From: Cercis canadensis
Lineage: Eukaryota; Streptophyta; Magnoliopsida; Fabales; Fabaceae
Direction: 5' to 3'
NCBI GenBank assembly: GCA_003255065.1
Contig: QAOA01007546.1
Span: forward strand, 144,334-208,333
DNA: 64,000 bases
Positions 11,554-23,577 of this stretch are shown piece after piece. The position numbers and the translations under genes were made by a program. The notes under the pieces were generated by a model. The model was given only the letters and a program-made list of their open reading frames with translations, did no database searches and was not told the origin of the DNA. How positions within the stretch are numbered: position 1 is the first letter of the stretch; every line of letters begins with the position of its first letter.

Positions 11554-12959
11554 AATACCCCCAAACTTGAAATTTGCTCGTCCTCAAGCAAAAGCCAATG
11601 ACTAATATCAATTCTAGAACTACTAAAAAACTTTTCAGCTTTACTCCTCTGTTAGGTCTCAAATGTTAGAAAATATCAGAATTCATAAAAAGAAATACTA
11701 AAATTAAACCGGTAATTTACTCTATCTTTGAAATTCTTCATGAATAACCAACTCCTTGAGTGTGTATGTGTATCCATGTACATTGACCTAATGAAATATA
11801 AATCAATTTATACATGCTTTTACTTATAGAAGTAGACCCTTCAATTGGAATAGCAAGGAACTTCATAAGCTAGTTATCATGTCACTCTCCAATAATGTAG
11901 GCTCACTATCAACATTAAAGATCAAAAGGTCTTTTCAAAGCTTGTAATGTAGGGCTATGGTTAGGGTGTGGTAAAAAGGTTGTCAAAATGGCTCACTTCA
12001 CCCATGACACATCACCTCAGCTAGGATTCTGGAGCACTTCTTTCACTTAGTTTTCACCCAACTTTTCATTATCTTCCTTTCTTACATTGTCAACCACCTT
12101 GATTCTTTTTTCTATTTACTTTCATTTGATTGTGCTTTCTTTTTCCTCTTGCTTTTTCTTGAATGGTTGATTTCATCCCCCAATTTTTTTTTGTTTTACT
12201 GATTTGAGGGGTAAACCAACATTTTTCTTTCTTTTTCATGAGTTAAGAAGCAACATTCTACTTGCACATTTTTCAAGGTTTATTTCTCCACCCATCCAAT
12301 CTATATTTTTCTGTGCTCTCAATATTTTTCCTAGAATCTGTGTGTGTCATGAATGTAAGGGTAGGAAAAATATTGGAGGTTCTGGATTTTCACATGAGTT
12401 GACAAAGAAAAGGCTAAATATCAGGCTCAAATGGGGTTACTTAGGGGATACATAAACATGGGTTGTCTTTGAAAGGCTTAACTGATCCAAACATTGCCTA
12501 AATCATCTCTCTAATGTCTCAAAGCCTAGGATTTCGCCTCAAGTGGCATTCAAACTAGTTCTAGAGTTCTTATAAGGTCAAGAATTGCTAAGCATGCATA
12601 AATTTTCTTCAAGTAACTTATTAAAAGTAATGCTCATGATCAAGTGCTCGATTGTGTTCAAGGAGAGAGTTAATGTAGAAGAAAAATCACAGAAGAGTAG
12701 TCATACACCATCAAGTTATGCATCTTTTTCAAAAAAAATTCTAAATAACTACTCAAAATATTTTATCATTGACCCTGAAGTTTCAAACTTACACAGTTAT
12801 CATTTCATTATATCTACCCACTACTATAAGTTATAGAAAAAGAAAAATAAATACTAGAAACATCAACAACAACTTTTTTTCTCACCCACAAACTTAATAC
12901 ATGCATTGTCCTCAATGGATCAAAAAGAAAGAAAAATACTTCCTTAGAAAGCTTTGGAC

Positions 12960-14353
12960 ATGTTGTCTATGTCGCCAAAGTCCTCATCGGTGGAACTGAA
13001 GTCCTCATCTTTTCTAGGAGTGTAAGACAGAAGCATCTGTGGTAGGGGAAATGATGGAATGGCTGAGCCCTGAGTGGCGGAGCACTGGCTATGATACTCA
13101 GCCAAGTGAGTGTTAAAACTCATTTAGTGCTCGAAGAATGCATCGACACGCTCCATGAATCTGTCAACTCTATGCATAAACTGGTCGGAACAGTCCACAT
13201 GCTGGAGGAGTCGAGACATCTGATGCTTCAAATGGGCAAGGCCAGACCCTGATGAGCTTGAGGGATAGGTGTCAGTGGTCTAGGCGAGAGCAGATAGTGA
13301 TGTCCGGGCAAGTGCCTACTCTCATGGCGGTGGTGGTGGTGCACTAGAGTATTGGCTCCAACTCTGGAGGCGGTGTGCAGTGGCGTCCAATGGTTACTTC
13401 GGATGAAGCAACTCCTCATCAGCCTTCCATTCTAGCCCGACCTACTGACACAGCATCTGAATCATTGAGGGATGGCTGAAGGCAGTGCCTTTGGTGCTGT
13501 CAATGTAATGCAAGATAGATTACTGGAGAAGCGTGCCAATGTCGATGGATCGGCCTGTCACGATGTAGTAGAGAAGAATGACCCGGTTTGTGGTGACTTC
13601 ATTGAGGTGTCCAGTAGGAATGAGGCAGGCACACAAGAAATGACACCACACCTTGCTAACTGTCTCTAGTGCCGATGCTTTGAAGGAAATAGGAGTGTCA
13701 TCACGCATCTTCCACTGCGTACCTTGCTGGCATAGGGTGTTAATCTTGGTGTCCCAGTTCGGACCATCATGGCTGTAGCGGAGATAGTTGTCGTTCTCGA
13801 TGTTCTAGAGGCCAAATAGGGAATTGATGGAACGACCATCGAAGGGTACCCATTTGCCCCTTACAAACACCATAAATTCCTTTTGGAATTTGACGTTGGC
13901 GTAGAACTCCTTTACCAGTAGAACAATGGCGGTGGCAAGTTATGCAACAAAATCCAACCAGCCATTACTATCGGCTAGTGCCTGGATCTCATAGTTGTGG
14001 GCCCGGGTGAAGATCAAGCATCATTCTGGCACCAAGGCTTTGTGGATTACTGAATCTAGAAATCGGCCCTCAGCCTCCTTGTGCACAAACTTTTTGCGGT
14101 CATAAGTGCTGGAGCGAGACCTGGAAGGGGAAACGACTGCCTTGCGCTTTGCCGGTGGTACCATTGGTTGGAGGGCAATGGGATGTACCTGGGCATTGCG
14201 ACGTCCTGTGTAAGGCACTGCAGAGTCTGGACTTCTGGTGGTTGGTTCGTGGTAGGGAGCTGCGGTGTCCATTCTTCTATCTCCCTTGGTTGCTTTGTGG
14301 TGACAGGGCGCTGCAGCGTCCAAGGTGCTGCCTAGTCTTGTAAATTTTGCCAT
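12960..14353 (-). pseudogene. Accessory 'putative plant transposon protein' of the Athila-like element
   Basis: Lies between pol and the 3' LTR, where Athila-group elements keep an extra (sometimes called env-like) frame. From 14353 down: a basic, Pro/Ser-rich start, then FYANVKFQKEFMVFVRGKWV and PFDGRSINSLFGL (13910-13800), WKMRDDTPISFKASALETVSKVW (13715 on) and LLYYIVTGRSIDIGT (13560-13525). These match the conserved blocks of the 'putative plant transposon protein' domain. Further resemblance (DEELLHP) continues to about 13420. Stops and frameshifts, including one after the FGL block (about 13806), break it. The protein's role is unknown even in intact elements. Confidence 0.7.
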
Positions 14354-14512
14354 TTCATTTACAATTGGCCATCTCTTGACCCCTAAACTTGTTTTTACAA
14401 CTGTGTAGGCACAAAGCTACGAAGAAAGAAAAAATTAAGAAAATATGAGAGACTTTAAGTAAGCAAAAATAAAAGATAGGATTTAGTGAATGAGTTGCCT
14501 CTTAACAAGCGC

Positions 14513-16520
14513 TTAGTTTATAGTCGTCAACCTGAAATAGGTCAATTGGGGTTGGTGAGAGTGATGATGATTTTGGAAACTCATCATCATCATCCATATA
14601 GTTTTCAACCGTTGACCATTAACCTTGGACTTGCAATCTCCACTCTTGACTTCAATGGCTCCATGGAGAAAGACTGTTTCGACTATGAATGACCCCGACC
14701 ATCTAGACTTCAGTTTCTCTGGGAATAGCTTAAGGCGGGAGTTGAACAAGGGAACTTTTTTATCCGGAGTAAACTCATGCTTTTGGATGTGTTTGTCATG
14801 CCATGTCTTAGTTCTTTCTGTATAGAGCTTGGCATTCGCATACGCATCTTGGTGGAATTCATCGAGTTCATTGAGCTGAAAGAGTCTCTTGTCACCCGTA
14901 ACTTTGAGATCAAAGTTTAGTTTCTTGACGGCCCAATATGCATGATGTTCCACTTCAACTGGCAAATGACAAGCTTTTCCAAACACCAACCGGTATGGTG
15001 ATGTGTCAATGGACGTCTTAAATGATGTCTTGTATGCCCATAAAGCATCATCCAACTTCTTTGCCTAATTTTTCCTGTTGGCATTGACTGTCTTCTCAAG
15101 AATCCATTTCAATTCTTGATTAGATATCTCCACTTGTCCACTAGTCTGTGGGTGATAGGCAATGACAATCCTATGTTTGACTCCATATTTGGTCAATAAA
15201 GCACCAAGATATTGGTTGCAGAAATGAGTACCTTCATCACTAATAAGGGCTCTTGGAGTGCCAAACCTAGTGAAGATATTCTTCTTGAGGAAGTTTACCA
15301 CCACTTTTGAGTCATTGGTAGATGCATCCAGCTTTAACCCACTTAGATACATAATCCACTACCACCAAAATGTACTAGATGTTGTAGGAAGATGGGAAAG
15401 GACCCATGAATTCTATCCCCCATACATCGAACAACTTCACCTCTAGAATGTTATTCAATGACATTTCATGATGGCGTGAGATAGTACCCGTTCTTTGGCA
15501 TCGATCACAAGCTGAGACATAAGCTTGTGCATCCTTGAAAATGGTAGGCCAATAGAAACCAAATTGAAGGATCTTGGCTGCAGTCCTATTTGCACCAAAA
15601 TGGCTACCATAAGGTGATGCATGACAGTGATGGAGAATACTTTCCATCTCTTCTTTAGCGACACATCTTCAAATGATGGAATCGGAACAATATTTGAAGA
15701 GGAGTGGCTCATCCCAGTAGTAATGCTTAGCCACTGAAAGGAATTTCTTCCTTTGATGGTGACTTTGATCCAGTGGTAGAAGGTTGACAACTAAGTAGTT
15801 AGCAATGTCACTGAACCATGATTGAATAGTGGTAAAAAGAGCAAAGAGTTCCTCATCCGAAAAGGAGTCATCAATAGGGACCTCAGTATCCCCTAACTCA
15901 TATGGAGTTTCAAGTCTGGAGAGATGATTTGCCACTAGATTCTCAGTGCCTTTCTTGTCTCTAATTTCCAGATCAAATTCTTGTAAGTGAAGAACCCATT
16001 GAATTAATCTTGTTTGGCATCCTTCTTCTCCAACTAGTATTTGATGGCAAAGTGATCAGTGAACACTATTAACTTTGAGTCAATTAGGTAAGCTCTGAAT
16101 TTGTCAAAGGCGAAGACAACTACTAGGAGCTTTTTTCTCAGTAGTAGCATAATTCATCTGAGAGGGATCAAGTGTGCGGCTAGCATAATAGATCGCATGC
16201 AACAAATTATCCCGTCTTTAACGCAAAACTGCACTAATTGCATAATCACTGGCGTCCCACATGAGCTTGAAAGGCAATGACCAATCCGGCACAATGATGA
16301 TGGGTGCCGAGGTCAAGGTCTTTTTCAGTTTTTTAAATGCTTGAAGACACTCCTTAGTGAACTCAAATGAGACATCCTTCAAGAGGAGGTTGCACAGGGG
16401 CTTAGTAATCTTGGAAAAGTCCTTGATAAATCTTCTATAGAAACTGGCATGTCCCAAGAAATTTTTGAGGTAGGTGGGGGCAATTTCTCAATGCTAGCAA
16501 TTTTTACCTTATCCACCTCA
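14513..16520 (-). pseudogene. Athila-like pol (RT end, RNase H, integrase) pseudogene
   Basis: From the right: IEKLPPPT then GHASFYRRFIKDFSKI (RT thumb, 16500-16400), a PFKLMWDASDYAISAVL RNase H start (16280-16220), a later FTDH motif (near 16060), the integrase zinc-binding HHCC block (H..H about 15635-15600; C..C in CDRCQRTG about 15505) and the core with D in VWGIEFMGPF, D in ISDEGTHF (near 15225) and E in [12 protein letters not shown] (near 15140). Stops replace residues near 15361 (before YILVVVDY) and 15064-15066 (where relatives have Trp), and the frame changes several times. It stops abruptly at its RT end, so it is both truncated and decayed. Confidence 0.88.
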
Positions 16521-16535
16521 GGCCATGATATCACA

Positions 16536-16920
16536 CAAGGGGAAACATAAAATGTCTTAAAATGTTTTTGGTAGGGCGGTAAAATTTAGCAAAGATTGAG
16601 ACGTCTCCATAGTCTCGAGAATGTTATATAAAAGGAAATGAATGTAGAAAGTAGAAGTGAATAATCTGTACAAAAATGTAGCTAGTTCTTGAGATACATA
16701 TGCTCATTGACAAAAAAGAGCATGCAAGGACAAGAAATAAGATGAGTAGAGGTTTTCTATAGCCCAACTTTCCATAAGTAGGTTCTACTGTTGTAAATGT
16801 ATTCTTTAATGATTCATTACTTTGGCAATAATAATAACTTTTTACCCTGCGGGATAACATAGAATAGCTAATGAAAGAAGAAAAAGTAGTACTTCATACA
16901 TATCACTTCTAAAATCTTTA
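16536..16920. other. Unassigned spacer
   Basis: AT-rich sequence between the Athila truncation point and the hAT target site. Nothing recognisable is seen. Confidence 0.6.
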
Positions 16921-18059
16921 CTTGAATGCAATATTTTAAAAACCAGACCGAACCGGGTGGTCCAACCGGTGCTCGATTAGGATACAGGTTCGATTTATAG
17001 GGGTAAACCGTTTAGGCGGTCGAACCGGTGTGAACTGGTAAAGCCACTGAACCGGTATGGTTTGTAATAACCGGCCGGTTCAAAGATAGCATTTTTAAAA
17101 AAAAGAAAAAAAAATTCAAAACGGCGTCGTTTGTTAAGGGTCTTCATTCCCAATTTCATTTTCTCCCGTTCCCTGCTTCTCCTGCCTCCATTCTCTCAGT
17201 CTCAGTCTCAGTGACTTAGCCCGACAGACTGCGTTCTTCCCCTTCCGGCACAGATGAGATCATCATAACTCATAAGAGCGAATCGTACCCAAAATGTTCT
17301 CGGTATAAACTTGTTACTTTGAACTTTAACTTTTTTCCTCTTCTCTCGAAATATAAATGGTATCTTTGTCGAATTGCTTAGAAGTTTGGAATATTTGGTA
17401 ATCAAGTGTACCTTGTAGTTGTCGATGTTATTGTGTTATAATTTTGGTGTGAATGTGATGATGTATAAATTGCTGGAAATCTAACTGTTTGTGAAGTCAC
17501 AGACTCACAATTAACTGATGAAGCTATAATTTTGCATTAATTTGAGTGCATTATGATTTTTGCCTTAGTTCAGTTCTCTCTTCTCCCTCTATTAGAAAGC
17601 ACACAATATATTTTTAATAGTGATGCCTACTTATAAAATTGAGTGAAGATTAAGCTTCTGGGATGTTAATTGAATTAAAGTAGAGAGTTGGGCAGGTGTT
17701 GCCTTTTGATTGATGTGTTGAAGTTGCAATATTTAATTGCACTTTGCCTTGATTGGATTAGGTGAGAAAGGAAGGAGAATAAGGGAGCTGAATTTGAGGA
17801 CTTGCTTCTTGGAGGACTTGTTGTCCGGAGGTATTTTATGCAATGGCTGAATTTGACATATGTTCTATCCATTAATTCATGATTGTGACTGGTACTTGGT
17901 AAAATAGGATGAGACTTATCTGAGTAAAAATTTATTGCTTTTATATGTTGTAGCTTGTATAACTTAATTTGTCCAAAATGCTCATTGTAAATCAATTTTG
18001 TGATTATTATCTTTCTATGTGGGATCTTTTTGTTGTAAGGCAGTTGTTTTGGATTTTGT

Positions 18060-18546
18060 ACTATTTTTGGATAGAAACCAAATGGTTTATGGCACTGCTG
18101 TGCTCTATAAGTTTTGTATATTTTAGCATTGGTTTTATTCCTCCCTTGCCAAGAAATTATAGGTTAAGAGATCTCTTGCCAATGCTTATATAAAATATGG
18201 GGTTTTGTTAGTTCATGAAAACTGTTTTATTTCTTGGGGTTCGTGAATTCTTACAATTGTCTTTCCCCCTCTTTTGTTGAGTCAACTAACCAGCTTTGAG
18301 GCTTGTGGTAGAGTAATTGAGTTTGGGATTGTTATAGTGATGGTTTTTGAATTGATCATTCAACATTGTTTACCTGTTCCTTTTTTTTTGGTACTTGCCT
18401 TATATTCTTATAGGTTTTTGGATAGAAACCAAATAATTTATGACACTGCTATGCTCTATAAGTTATGTATGTTTTAGCATTGGTTTTATTCCTCCCTTGC
18501 CCAGAAATTATGGGTTAAGAGATCTGTTGCCAATGCTTATATAAAA
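18060..18546 (+). repeat. Direct duplication (~137 bp) in the hAT leader
   Basis: The stretch from TTTTTGGATAGAAACCAAAT through TTGCCAATGCTTATATAAAA occurs at about 18063-18196 and again at about 18414-18546, with roughly one difference per ten bases. About 215 bp of unique sequence lies between. It may be part of the transposase promoter or leader. Confidence 0.85.
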
Positions 18547-18868
18547 TTATGGGTTTTATTCCTTTTGTTTATTACTAAATGTAGTTCTGGACCCTTTTGT
18601 TTATTGAGTTATACTTACATGTAAATAACTTGATCCAGCAGCAAGTGCAAACATCCAGCAGCAGAACAAAGCAAAGAGGCTGCATAATCCACAAAGAGCA
18701 TAATCATTTGAGTGAATACAGTGATTTCACAAGTGCTCATAGGTACTCTTTATCATTTCCTCATCCATATTTGATATTAATTTTGAAAAAGCTTATACAT
18801 TCTGAAAAAGCTTACAACTTCTGTAATTTTTTAATAAATTGTAAAATTAATGCTTTTGTTTTGTATTA

Positions 18869-21396
18869 TTGAAGATGGCATCCTCTAAACATAATTCAAG
18901 TGCTGCATCATCACAATCTCTTAGAGGAAAAGTGAATCCAGCATGGGAGCATTGCACTAAAATTTTAGATGGGAACATAAAAGTACTTAAATGTATGTAT
19001 TGTGAGAAGTTGTTTAGATGTGGAGGAATACATAGAATGAAGAATCATCTTGCTGGAAAGGGTGGAGATATTAAGAAGTGTGGTAAGGTGTCTTTTGATG
19101 TCCACCATAAAATGCTAGAGAATTTGAAAGAAATTGAAGAAACCAAGAAGCAATCACAAAGCCAATGGGAAGACCATAATCCATATGGACCTAGTTGCAT
19201 TCCTTTTGAGGGAGATACACCAGACTTGCAAGAGATTCCTGCTCAACCTCCACCATCTCAATCTTCCAAAGGGAAAGATATATTTACTTCTACTTCAGCA
19301 CAAAAGGGTAAACGAAAGGCAAGTGGGTTGGATGGTTATTTTGCCCAAAGATCAACTCCTGGAGGTCAACCATCAATTAACACTGCAATGGCAAGTAAGA
19401 AGTCTATCCATCAAGCTAATTTGGCTATTGCTAGGTTCTTCTTTGACACTTGTATCCCTATGAATGCTATAAATTCAATTTACTTTAAGCCCATGCTAGA
19501 TGCTATAATAGCAATGGGTCCTGGTTATACAAGACCAAATTATCATGCATTGAGATGTAAGTTATTGCATGATTTTAAAAAGGAGGCTCAGTTATTGCTT
19601 GAAACTTATAGAAGTACTTGGGCTAAAACTGGTTGTACTATTATGGGTGATGGTTGGCAGGACTAAAACAATAGGCAACTAATTAATTTTCTTGTCTATT
19701 GTCCAAGGGGAGTGATTTTTGTTAGATCTGTTGATGCGTCTGATGTTGTTAAAGATGCTCAAACTATTTGCAATTTGTTTAAGGAGTTGGTTGATTTTGT
19801 TAAGCATAATCATGTTGTACATTTGGTTACTGATAATGCAGCCAATAATAAGAAAGCAAGAAGATTATTGACTGATGAGTATCCTAGTATCTTTTGGTCT
19901 CCTTGTGCTGCCCATTGCTTAAATTTGATATTAGGTGACATTGGCAAGTTACAACATGTGATTGATATAGTCGACCGTGCATCTTTGATTTCAAAGTTTG
20001 TTTACAATCATGCATTTTTGTTGGCTTGGCTAAGAAGAAGAGAAGGATAGATCGAAATCATACTTCCAGGGCCAACATGTTTTGCAACCACCTTCATTGC
20101 ATTGAAAAGCATTGTTGAGCACAAGCATGATTTACAAGCTTTGGTGACTAGTAAGACTTTTAGAGAATCTAGATACTACAAAGACCGAAATGCAAAGGAT
20201 GTTGTGGAAGTTGTTTTAGATGCAAGGTTTTGGACAACGTGTGAGGTTGTTGTTAAAGTTGTGGCACCACTTATTCACATGCTAAGAATTGTTGATGGTG
20301 ATGAGAAACCTTCACTTGGCTATGTTTATGATGGCATGTATTGGGCTAGAAAAGCTATCAAGTATCTATTCATGAATAAGAAGCTTTTATACAAGACCTA
20401 TACAAGGATTATCAAGGTGAGGTAGGATAGGCAACTCCGTCAAAGTGTGCATGCCACTGCTTATTACTTGAATCCCCTGTTCTTTTATGATAAACACAAC
20501 TTCTTAACCAAAATGGAAATTATGAAAGGATTCATGGATATTGTGAGTGCAAAGGTGCCTTTTGGGAAGTCAAATTTTTTGAAAGAATGTGAGTTGTATG
20601 AAAAAAAAAATTTAGAGAGCTTTGCTCGGCCATAGGCTCTTCAATCTTCCAAAACTATGAAGCCCGGTAAGATTTCAACACTAACTTTTTGTGATATTCT
20701 TGTTTGATTATATGTTTTTGGTTTTGCTGATATATATATTTTTTAGATGATTGGTGGAAGTACTTTGGATATAGTGCTCCAACTCTCAAAAAGATGGCTA
20801 TTCAACTCTTGAGCCAAACCGCATCTTCTTCGGGTTGTGAAAGAAATTGGAGTGTTTTTGAAAGAATACACTCCAAGAAAAGGAATAGGTTGGAGCATCA
20901 ACGATTAAGTGGTCTTGTCTATGTACATTATAATTTGCATTTGGAAAATAGGTATTTTATCCAATTCTTAGTCTAATTTGATTTTTTTGGCTAAAGTGCT
21001 ATGATCAAATGATTTATATTGATTTTATATTTGTTCTTGAATTATAGGGCATATAACAAAAAGAAGACATTTTTTGACCCTATTGACTATGAGAGTATAG
21101 ACAATAATGAATTTTGGGTCATGGAAGAAGATGACTCTCCAATTATTGATTATAATGAATTGGAGAATATGCTTTATAATGATGAAGCAATTCCAATAGA
21201 AAATATTCAAAAGGAAGGAAACAATGAAGAGCAACTATGCCTTGAAGAAGGAGAATCACAACTTGGAGTTAAAAGTGAAGGAATTGACTTAGATTCAATT
21301 GGTATAACAAATAGTTATGAAAGTGGTGAGATTGACTTAAGTGAGGCACATGCTTGGCTCAACCAAAATCCTCCTCAATTTGAGAAGAATGCATGA
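18869..21396 (+). pseudogene. hAT transposase (BED zinc finger, DUF659, C-terminal dimerisation), nonsense-mutated
   Basis: Would cut and paste the element from the nucleus. Visible: a BED finger CMYC..C-x-H-RMKNHLAG (18995-19060), a Gln/Pro-rich linker, the DUF659 start IARFFFDTCIPMNAI (19425 on) to GCTIMGDGWQD, then LVTDNAANNKKARR and SPCAAHCLNLIL, and the C-terminal dimerisation motif SSSGCERNWSVFERIHSKKRNRL (20826-20895). One frame stays open from 18869 to about 20660 except for stops at 19664-19666, 20048-20050, 20423-20425 (relatives have Trp) and 20633-20635. There are no frameshifts. Likely introns follow: 20667-20747, ending TTTTTTAG before DDWWKYFG, and about 20951-21047. The acidic tail (DEAIPIENIQKEG) ends at 21396. 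Confidence 0.9.
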
Positions 21397-21756
21397 AGAT
21401 GACAAATGTGTTTGATGAATTAAGTTTGTGCTATATATTTTGTTTTGAGATTTTGAGTTTGAGATTATGGTTGTATTTGAATTGTGAGTTTGAGACTTGT
21501 GTTTCATTAAAAGTTATGATAATGTTATGTTTATTCTTTGTGAATTAGTTTGAGTAAGTTTTAAATACTTTTCTTTGTTTTGTTGTCATTTTTTGTTATT
21601 TTATGAGCAATATGCTATATTGTACTTATGTTATAAATTTTTAAAAACATGTTTTTAGTGTGACTGGTTCGACCGTTTGGTCTGACTGGTCCGACCAATC
21701 ATTTTTTGCCACACCGGTTCACTCACCGGTCCGGTTTTTAAAACATTGCTTGAATG

Positions 21757-23577
21757 CCCCTTTTTAATTTTATCAAGGGAAAAATGGAATAGTTTGCATG
21801 TAGACACTAGGCACAACAATGATGGCGATTGGATGAGAGTGTCTAATGAAGCTTATGTAGACATAACAACGGATTCTTGTTTTGCTTTCTTAACATTTTA
21901 TCTACTATGTCTTGTTATATGTCTATTTCCTAGATTTACCCGTCATTTTGTACGTGGTGCATCATAGATGCTGTTTACTCTTTCTTCCAACTCTTCAATA
22001 AAATGTCTTCTTATACACACAGACGCACGAAACCCCCATAGATTCAGTTTCAAACTTGTGTAGCCTGGTAGGGGCCTTTACGCCTTTATGTATAATTCTT
22101 TGTTTAATTCCTGCAAAACAGACAAAGTTCAAATATTTAATTTATAATGTGATGAGGTAATATGTACTTATCAGTTGTCACACTCACTCTTATCTCTATC
22201 TAATTAGTGGAGTTTGCTTACTATTATTGATCTGCACTGGTATGCTAAGGTATTCCTGTGGTTGGGTAATGCCTTATATGAGTTACATGCTTAGCCATAT
22301 ATCTGTTTTATTTCTCGCTTGTTCCTCGTTTTTTATTTTCTTTTTTCAAATTAAATAATTTTGATGGATAAAAAATTGCTCGGACATATGAAATAGTTTC
22401 TGTGTGTTAGGCATGTATCTTATATATCAGTGGTCATTTGAATATAGTAGTTCTGAGAGATTTGGCCGATTCTGAAAATTAATTTGCTTATATGTAATGC
22501 AGCAGTACATGAAAATATGTGGTAATTGTTCCTCATGTGTTTTGATTGTGAGAGGGGACAAGGGGATAATATTTGGTGTATTTATTATTTTAGTCTGTTT
22601 GTTATATGTTGGATCCAGGCTGAGTCGCAGCCCTGGGCTCTAATTATTTGAGACTTGTTTGCTAAATTACCTGGCTTGATTTGTGGTCTTGACACAACTT
22701 CTTTTAGCTGAAGATTCTGACTTAAATCTGAGGTGATATGTCCATATGCCAAAGGAGTACAAGTGTTTACGAATGAAATTAAATTACTATGGTTTACTGA
22801 TGGCTTGTTCATAAGGTTTCCTGCCTGCCTCATTGTTTCATGCAACTGTAACTAATTTGATGACATTAATTGTTAAAGCTAAAGTTATTTTGATGGAAAA
22901 TGAGTTAAAAATCTATATGATGGAAGCATCATCATAGAAGCAATTGGTGGTCAAACTACATTTAGGTCAAAGCATGTGAAAGCAGTCATTGTTGTAAGCT
23001 CCACTGTACACTTAAGAAAACGTGTAATTGTTAGTGACTTAATAAAGATATCAATATAAAAAGGTGTTAATTCCACATTATTTGTAAACAGGATCCTGGC
23101 GGGTCCAATTGTGATAATTTTGGTGATGTTCCCATGCTTGCAAACAATTAATGGTTCAGATACGTATTGGTAGAGAAGCTTTCCAATAACTTATTCTTAA
23201 CAGTGTTAACTAGGCTGTTAATTAAAGAGGCATATGTATGTTTAGCATTTTAGTATGTACTCGGCTTTAAGGTTTTCTTTTTTATTTAGTTCTTTTTTGC
23301 CTTTTTTTGGTTTCTTGAGTCTACAATTGCATAGTTACTTTGCTTATAAGTACAGAGATTAGTATTTTGGTATTGTTGGAATGCTGAAAACATTTCTTGT
23401 TTGTTTGTTGATGATACCCCATAATTATATTCAAATCAAGATTGTGTCAGTGAACTGATATTTATAGAATCAGGATATATGTGTAATCTTTCTTTTGGTA
23501 AGGAAAGTCATTTGTATCATTGTTTTAGAGGTCAATAATAATAACATAAGATGTCACTATCCTTTAATGTGCTTCAG
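21757..23577. other. Interval without recognisable gene
   Basis: AT-rich, intron-like sequence between the hAT target site and the EDM2-like exon. Earlier EDM2 exons were looked for by eye and not found. Confidence 0.6.

Larger units (their letters stand above)
10252..16535 (-). mobile_element. Athila-like Ty3/Gypsy retrotransposon, 5'-truncated
   Basis: Minus-strand order: end of RT, RNase H, integrase (16520 to 14513), an accessory protein frame (14353 to about 13000), a long non-coding 3' region, a polypurine tract (AAGTTTGGGGG, 11558-11568) and one LTR (10252-11553). Integrase tail words such as [29 protein letters not shown] and LKSRWSG are characteristic of Athila/Tat Gypsy elements. 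Homology stops near 16535 inside RT, so the 5' LTR, gag, protease and most of RT are missing. Stops and frameshifts throughout pol show decay. Confidence 0.88.
16929..21748 (+). mobile_element. Complete-ended hAT transposon, 4,820 bp
   Basis: A perfect 8-bp TSD, CTTGAATG (16921-16928 and 21749-21756), flanks terminal inverted repeats CAATATTTTAAAAACC and (reverse complement of right end) CAATGTTTTAAAAACC, one mismatch in 16. Both subterminal regions are rich in AACCGG/CCGGTT words (16950-17085 and 21660-21740), the usual kind of transposase-binding cluster. The interior has a ~1.9 kb leader and a BED-finger/DUF659/dimerisation-domain transposase in the plus direction. An 8-bp TSD and this domain set are hAT hallmarks. 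The transposase has four nonsense codons, so this copy is no longer autonomous. Confidence 0.95.

Noticed and set aside
11193-12836. Several 60-83 codon frames
   Set aside because: They lie in the LTR and 3' non-coding region of the Athila-like element and show no conserved motif.
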